A stretch of 64,000 bases of DNA from Rhodocyclaceae bacterium. GTDB taxonomy: Bacteria; Pseudomonadota; Gammaproteobacteria; Burkholderiales; Rhodocyclaceae. Positions 60,504 through 64,000 of this stretch are shown here, piece after piece (within the stretch, counting starts at the first letter, position 1; each line of letters opens with the position of its first letter). The notes beneath the pieces were generated by a model. The model worked only from the letters and a program-made list of their open reading frames with translations, did no database searches and was not told the DNA's origin. Position numbers and translations under genes: made by a program. The stretch spans positions 248,001-312,000 of the forward strand of contig JAVBXY010000005.1 of the NCBI GenBank assembly GCA_030824275.1. Direction: 5' to 3'.

Positions 60504-63122
60504 CTACTCCTGGTTTCGCAGCGACTCGCCGTAGTGTCGGAAGGCTTCGCGAATCGCGTCCAGTAGGTCGACTTCCTCCCAGGGTTTGGTTAGGAAGCGG
60601 AAAATCTCGCCACGGTTGATGGCATCGGTCAGGCTTTCCAGTCCGGTGTAGCCGGACAGCACCATGCGTACCGCCTTGGGGTGCATGACGCGGGCGCGGG
60701 CCAGCAGTTCCGTGCCCGACATGCCGGGCATGCGCTGGTCGGTCAGGATCACCCCCACATCGTGTTCGGCCAGCAGGGCCAGCGCTTCCTCTCCGCTGGT
60801 AGCGGTCAATATCCGGTAGTTCTCACGCCGTAGCAGGCGCTTCACGGCTGAAAGCACATTGGCCTCGTCATCGACCAGTAATAGAGTGGATTGGGCCTCG
60901 TTGTCGACCGGTACCTGTGGCGGGCGGAAGGACATCAGGAAATGGGTCATCTCGGCGGCCGGCAAGGGGCGGCTGATCAGATAGCCCTGGATGACATCGC
61001 ATTGCAGCGAACGCAGATAGCGCGCCTGGCCCTGGTCTTCCACGCCCTCGGCGATCACTTCCAATCCCAGGCTGTGGCCGAGCGCGATGATCGCTTTGAC
61101 GATGGAGGCATTGCCGCTGTTGGTGGTCATGTCGCGGACGAATGACATATCCACCTTCAGCTTGTGCACTTCCAGTTGTTGCAGATAGGCCAGCGAGGAA
61201 TAGCCGGTGCCGAAATCGTCAATCGACAGCCGCACGCCGAGCGCCTTGATATCGGCCAGCGAGCGGAATGACTGGTCGCGGTCCACCATCACGAAGCTTT
61301 CGGTGATTTCAAGTTCCAGCTGGTCGGGCGGGATGCCGGTATCGCGCAGCGCGGCACTGACGGATTCGACCAGCTTGCCCCGGCTCAATTGCACGGCGGA
61401 AACGTTCACCGCCGTCTGCCGTGGCGTCAACCCGGCGTCTGACCAGCGTTTGATCTGGCGGCAGGTTTCGTGCAAAACCCAGTCGCCCAGGCGGACCACC
61501 AGTCCGCTTTCTTCGGCCAGGGGAATGAACTCCCCGGGGGGAATCAGCCCCCGCTCGGGATGCTGCCAGCGGACCAGGGCTTCGAGACCGACGATCTCGC
61601 CGCTGATCAGGTCGATCTGCGGCTGGTAGTGAAGGATCAGCTCCTGGCGATCCAGCGCACGGCGCAGATCGGCCTCCAGCGTCAGGCGCTGTTTGGCGCG
61701 CAGAGTCATCTCCGGCGAGGAGAAACGCAGGATGCCGCGGCCTTGCATCTTCGCCTGATGCAGGGCCGCATCGGCGCTGCTTTGCAGCGTGCCGGCATCC
61801 GCGCCGTCCGCCGGATACATGGCGATGCCGATGCTGGCGCCGACATACACGCCGTGACCATCGAGTACGAAGGGCTCGGCCAGCGCATCGATCATGCGCT
61901 GCGCCAGTAGGTCGATCGAGGGCATGTCCTCGCGGGGCGTGAGGACGATGTTGAACTCGTCGCCGCCGATGCGGGCAATGCTGTCGGGGTCCGGCAACAG
62001 GCTTTGCAGGCGGTTACCTGCCTCCACCAGCAACTGGTCGCCGAGATCGTGGCCGAGACTTTCGTTGACGGTTTTGAAGTTATCGAGATCGACAAAGAGC
62101 AGGGCAAACTGCCCCTGGCTGCGCTCTGCCTGCGTGATCGAATGCGCCAGCACTTCGATGAACAGGAGCCGGTTGGGTAGCCCGGTCAGCGGGTCGCGGT
62201 GGGCCAGCACCTGATATTTCTCCTCGCTCATTTCGAGTAAGGCGGTGCGTTGCGCCACCGTATCCTCCAGCAAGCGCCGTAGGCGCGACAACTCAAGATG
62301 GGTGCGGATGCGGGCATGCACTTCATCGATGTCGAAGGGCTTGGTGATGTAGTCGGCGGCGCCAATGGCAAAGCCCCGAACCTTTTCCTCGGTGGCATCC
62401 ACGACCGATACGAACACCACTGGAATGCGGTTTCCCACCGGATGCGCCTTGATGCGGCGGCAGACTTCATAGCCGTCCATGCCGGGCATCACGATGTCGA
62501 GCAGTACCAGATCGGGCGGCGACGCCCCGTCTATGATTTCCAGGGCCTTCGGCCCATTGCAGGCAACCTGGATGCGATAGTCGTTCTTCAGTGCCTCGAT
62601 CAGGGCGTGCACGTTCTCCGGCACATCGTCCACCACCAGCAGGCAAGGCTGCTGTGCCGGATTGCTTGGGGCCGCCGTATCGAAGAGGAATGGGTTGCGG
62701 CGATAGCGCATCAATTCGAGTTGGGTGCGCACGCGCATCTTCAGCAGTTCGGGATTGATCGGCTTGGTGATGTAGTCGGCAACGCCCAGGGTCAGTCCGC
62801 GCGCTTCGTCGGCGGCTTCCGAGAGTGCTGTGACGAAGATCACCGGAATCGTTGCTGTCGTCGGGCTCGATTTCAGGCGCGCCAGAACCGAGTAGCCATC
62901 CATGCCGGGCATCCGGATGTCGAGCAGGATCAGGTCCGGGCGCGGCATGCGCTGCGCCAGTTCCAGAGCCTTCTCGCCGGAGGTGGCAGCAGCGATGGCG
63001 TATTCGTCGCGCAACACACTCATCAGCGCGTGCAGGTTCTCCGGGACGTCATCGACAATCAGGATGCGGGGACGGCTATCGCCGGGGAGGGGATGTTTGT
63101 CGGTCATGGCGGGTTCATTCAT
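60504..63122 (-). CDS. REC-REC-GGDEF-EAL-REC hybrid c-di-GMP regulator
   Basis: The 872-residue protein has three receiver domains: residues 18-137 (Asp68), 160-280 (Asp209) and a C-terminal one about 742-860 (Asp795), around GGDEF (about 305-465, GGDEF motif 386-390) and EAL (about 480-725, EAL motif 514-516). The catalytic motifs are intact. The usual RxxD inhibitory site is not present (PDPD is at that place), so product inhibition may be lost. The C-terminal REC resembles the RpfG/hydrogenase-regulator type. The start at 63122 overlaps the hybrid kinase gene by 8 bp; an internal ATG at 63107 is possible. Confidence 0.92.
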   Translation of the reverse strand: MNEPAMTDKHPLPGDSRPRILIVDDVPENLHALMSVLRDEYAIAAATSGEKALELAQRMPRPDLILLDIRMPGMDGYSVLARLKSSPTTATIPVIFVTALSEAADEARGLTLGVADYITKPINPELLKMRVRTQLELMRYRRNPFLFDTAAPSNPAQQPCLLVVDDVPENVHALIEALKNDYRIQVACNGPKALEIIDGASPPDLVLLDIVMPGMDGYEVCRRIKAHPVGNRIPVVFVSVVDATEEKVRGFAIGAADYITKPFDIDEVHARIRTHLELSRLRRLLEDTVAQRTALLEMSEEKYQVLAHRDPLTGLPNRLLFIEVLAHSITQAERSQGQFALLFVDLDNFKTVNESLGHDLGDQLLVEAGNRLQSLLPDPDSIARIGGDEFNIVLTPREDMPSIDLLAQRMIDALAEPFVLDGHGVYVGASIGIAMYPADGADAGTLQSSADAALHQAKMQGRGILRFSSPEMTLRAKQRLTLEADLRRALDRQELILHYQPQIDLISGEIVGLEALVRWQHPERGLIPPGEFIPLAEESGLVVRLGDWVLHETCRQIKRWSDAGLTPRQTAVNVSAVQLSRGKLVESVSAALRDTGIPPDQLELEITESFVMVDRDQSFRSLADIKALGVRLSIDDFGTGYSSLAYLQQLEVHKLKVDMSFVRDMTTNSGNASIVKAIIALGHSLGLEVIAEGVEDQGQARYLRSLQCDVIQGYLISRPLPAAEMTHFLMSFRPPQVPVDNEAQSTLLLVDDEANVLSAVKRLLRRENYRILTATSGEEALALLAEHDVGVILTDQRMPGMSGTELLARARVMHPKAVRMVLSGYTGLESLTDAINRGEIFRFLTKPWEEVDLLDAIREAFRHYGESLRNQE

Positions 63123-64000
63123 TGTTCAGGCCTTCCTGCAACTGCTGCAGTCGCGCCAGGGCACGATCAGTATCGAACACCTCCACGTGTTCGGCAATCG
63201 CGGCAATGTCGGACGCGCAGGGGGTGCCGGCAACGCCGGTCTGCAACTCGGCGAGCAGGGATTCGGCGGCGCCCAGGTCAAAGCTCAGCGCGTGGGCGAG
63301 GCGGGCCAGGTGTTCGCGGAGCTGATCGGGGGATAGTGGCGTGGTAGCCGGGGGCGATGTTTGTATGGATGGGGTGGCGAGGCCAGCGATGTCGCGCAGC
63401 AGCTTGCGCATCAGCCCGTCCATCTCGTCCAGCATGGCGGGCTCAGGCTGTGTGCTCTTTTTCAAGCGTGCGTCGATGGCGCCAAGGTGTTCGTACAGTG
63501 CGTTGGCGCCGAGGTTGCCGGTCACGCCCTTCAGGGTATGGCAATACTCCTGTGCTGCCTGCATGTCCGGTTTTGCCAGAAGTCCGCGCAGTCTGTCGGC
63601 GGCATCGGCGTAATGCTCGCTAAAGCGCTGCAACTGCTTGCGGTAGGCGTCGGCCTTGCCGCCGATGCGGCGTATGCCTTCGCGTGCATCGAGGCTGTCC
63701 AGCGCCAACAGCTCGGGCGGCAGCTCCGCTGTTCCCGATGCAATGCTCACGCGTTTTCCCGTTCCCTGCGCTGGCAAATGTATCCAGTTCGCCAGTACCG
63801 CCATCAGTCGGTCCGGCATGATGGGTTTGGTGACGTGGTCGTTCATGCCGGCGGCGGCGCATTTTTCTGCGTCCTGTGCCATTGCCAGTGCCGTCATGGC
63901 GATGATCGGCAGGCGGGCGAAGCGTTCGCTGCCGGGAAGCTCTCCATTGGCCAGGGCGCGAATCTGTCGCGTCGCGTCGAGACCATCCATCACCGGCATC
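63115..64000 (-). CDS. Hybrid sensor kinase, C-terminal REC and HPt part (cut by window edge)
   Basis: The visible 295 residues begin inside a receiver domain ([15 protein letters not shown], then [10 protein letters not shown] and the conserved Lys in [11 protein letters not shown]) and continue into an HPt domain (about residues 100-195 of the visible part) with the phospho-acceptor His in [15 protein letters not shown]. It is the C-terminal end of a hybrid sensor histidine kinase running past the window end. Its stop overlaps the start of the REC-REC-GGDEF-EAL-REC gene, so phosphate is likely relayed from the HPt to one of those receivers. Confidence 0.9.
   Translation of the reverse strand, partial: MPVMDGLDATRQIRALANGELPGSERFARLPIIAMTALAMAQDAEKCAAAGMNDHVTKPIMPDRLMAVLANWIHLPAQGTGKRVSIASGTAELPPELLALDSLDAREGIRRIGGKADAYRKQLQRFSEHYADAADRLRGLLAKPDMQAAQEYCHTLKGVTGNLGANALYEHLGAIDARLKKSTQPEPAMLDEMDGLMRKLLRDIAGLATPSIQTSPPATTPLSPDQLREHLARLAHALSFDLGAAESLLAELQTGVAGTPCASDIAAIAEHVEVFDTDRALARLQQLQEGLNNE

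Overview
The window reads as a chromosomal segment of a high-G+C Gram-negative bacterium, most probably a betaproteobacterium and plausibly of the Rhodocyclales. The evidence is the LPS gene order kdsD-kdsC-lptC-lptA, yhdP-nit-tldD divergent from glnE, a tRNA-Pro followed by a PP0621-type gene, pilS-pilR and ampD, a phasin with a TGC-rich operator, a lysine/alanine-rich histone H1-like protein, GTP-type PEP carboxykinase, and a long NrdA with paired NrdR boxes. The family-level assignment is inference. No transposase, integrase, phage gene or CRISPR array is visible. Coding density is high: no gap exceeds about 235 bp, and many genes overlap by 1-10 bp, often with GTG or TTG starts embedded in the previous stop codon.

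Layout. 1-5.4 kb: tldD (cut by the window edge), a nitrilase and yhdP, all on the minus strand. 5.4-9.4 kb: glnE and argJ. 9.4-11.5 kb, minus: a TrpD2-like protein coupled to a Rieske ferredoxin, and an iron-containing redox enzyme. 11.6-17.5 kb: two tandem 3-hydroxyisobutyrate-dehydrogenase-like genes overlapping a PAS-GGDEF-EAL gene, then an FKBP isomerase and a methionine-type aminotransferase. 17.6-22 kb, minus: phasin, enoyl-CoA hydratase, lptA, lptC, kdsC, kdsD. 22-28 kb: a Kef-type antiporter, an orphan type IV pilin-like gene with a candidate sigma-54 promoter, a sensor kinase and an adenylate cyclase. 28-32 kb: apaG, a methyltransferase, msrPQ, a DUF455 ferritin-like protein and grxD. 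32-35.4 kb, minus: argH, a Ser/Thr kinase fused to a cyclic-nucleotide-binding domain, and a fructosamine-kinase-like gene lacking its N-terminus. 35.5-42.2 kb: a LytS/LytTR pair, ispB, tRNA-Pro, PP0621, pilS, pilR, ampD. 42.2-47.4 kb: nrdA, nrdB and the histone-like gene. 47.4-56.5 kb: aminotransferase, pckG and a zinc-binding chemoreceptor on minus; maeB, a patatin and pbpG on plus. 56.7-64 kb: c-di-GMP signalling (GAF-PAS-GGDEF-EAL, TetR, REC-REC-GGDEF-EAL-REC, and the end of a hybrid kinase with an HPt domain).

Main theme: signalling sits among core metabolism. Three GGDEF-EAL proteins, four two-component kinases or kinase fragments with their regulators, a class III adenylate cyclase and a kinase with a cNMP-binding domain share the window with central carbon enzymes (PEPCK, malic enzyme), PHA granule biology, envelope biogenesis and ribonucleotide reduction.

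The most unusual signal is a dispersed short repeat with core CGCCAGCGCCGACTTTT, about 14 good copies in 64 kb in both orientations. Most lie inside genuine coding sequence, where they appear as peptides like VPPAPTF or KVGAGGTA. Others sit exactly at gene ends or upstream of a gene. Two copies (in nrdB and at the end of the TetR gene) extend to about 62 bp and are almost identical. It resembles neither a known REP element nor a transposon end that I recognise, and is the best candidate for an undescribed element.
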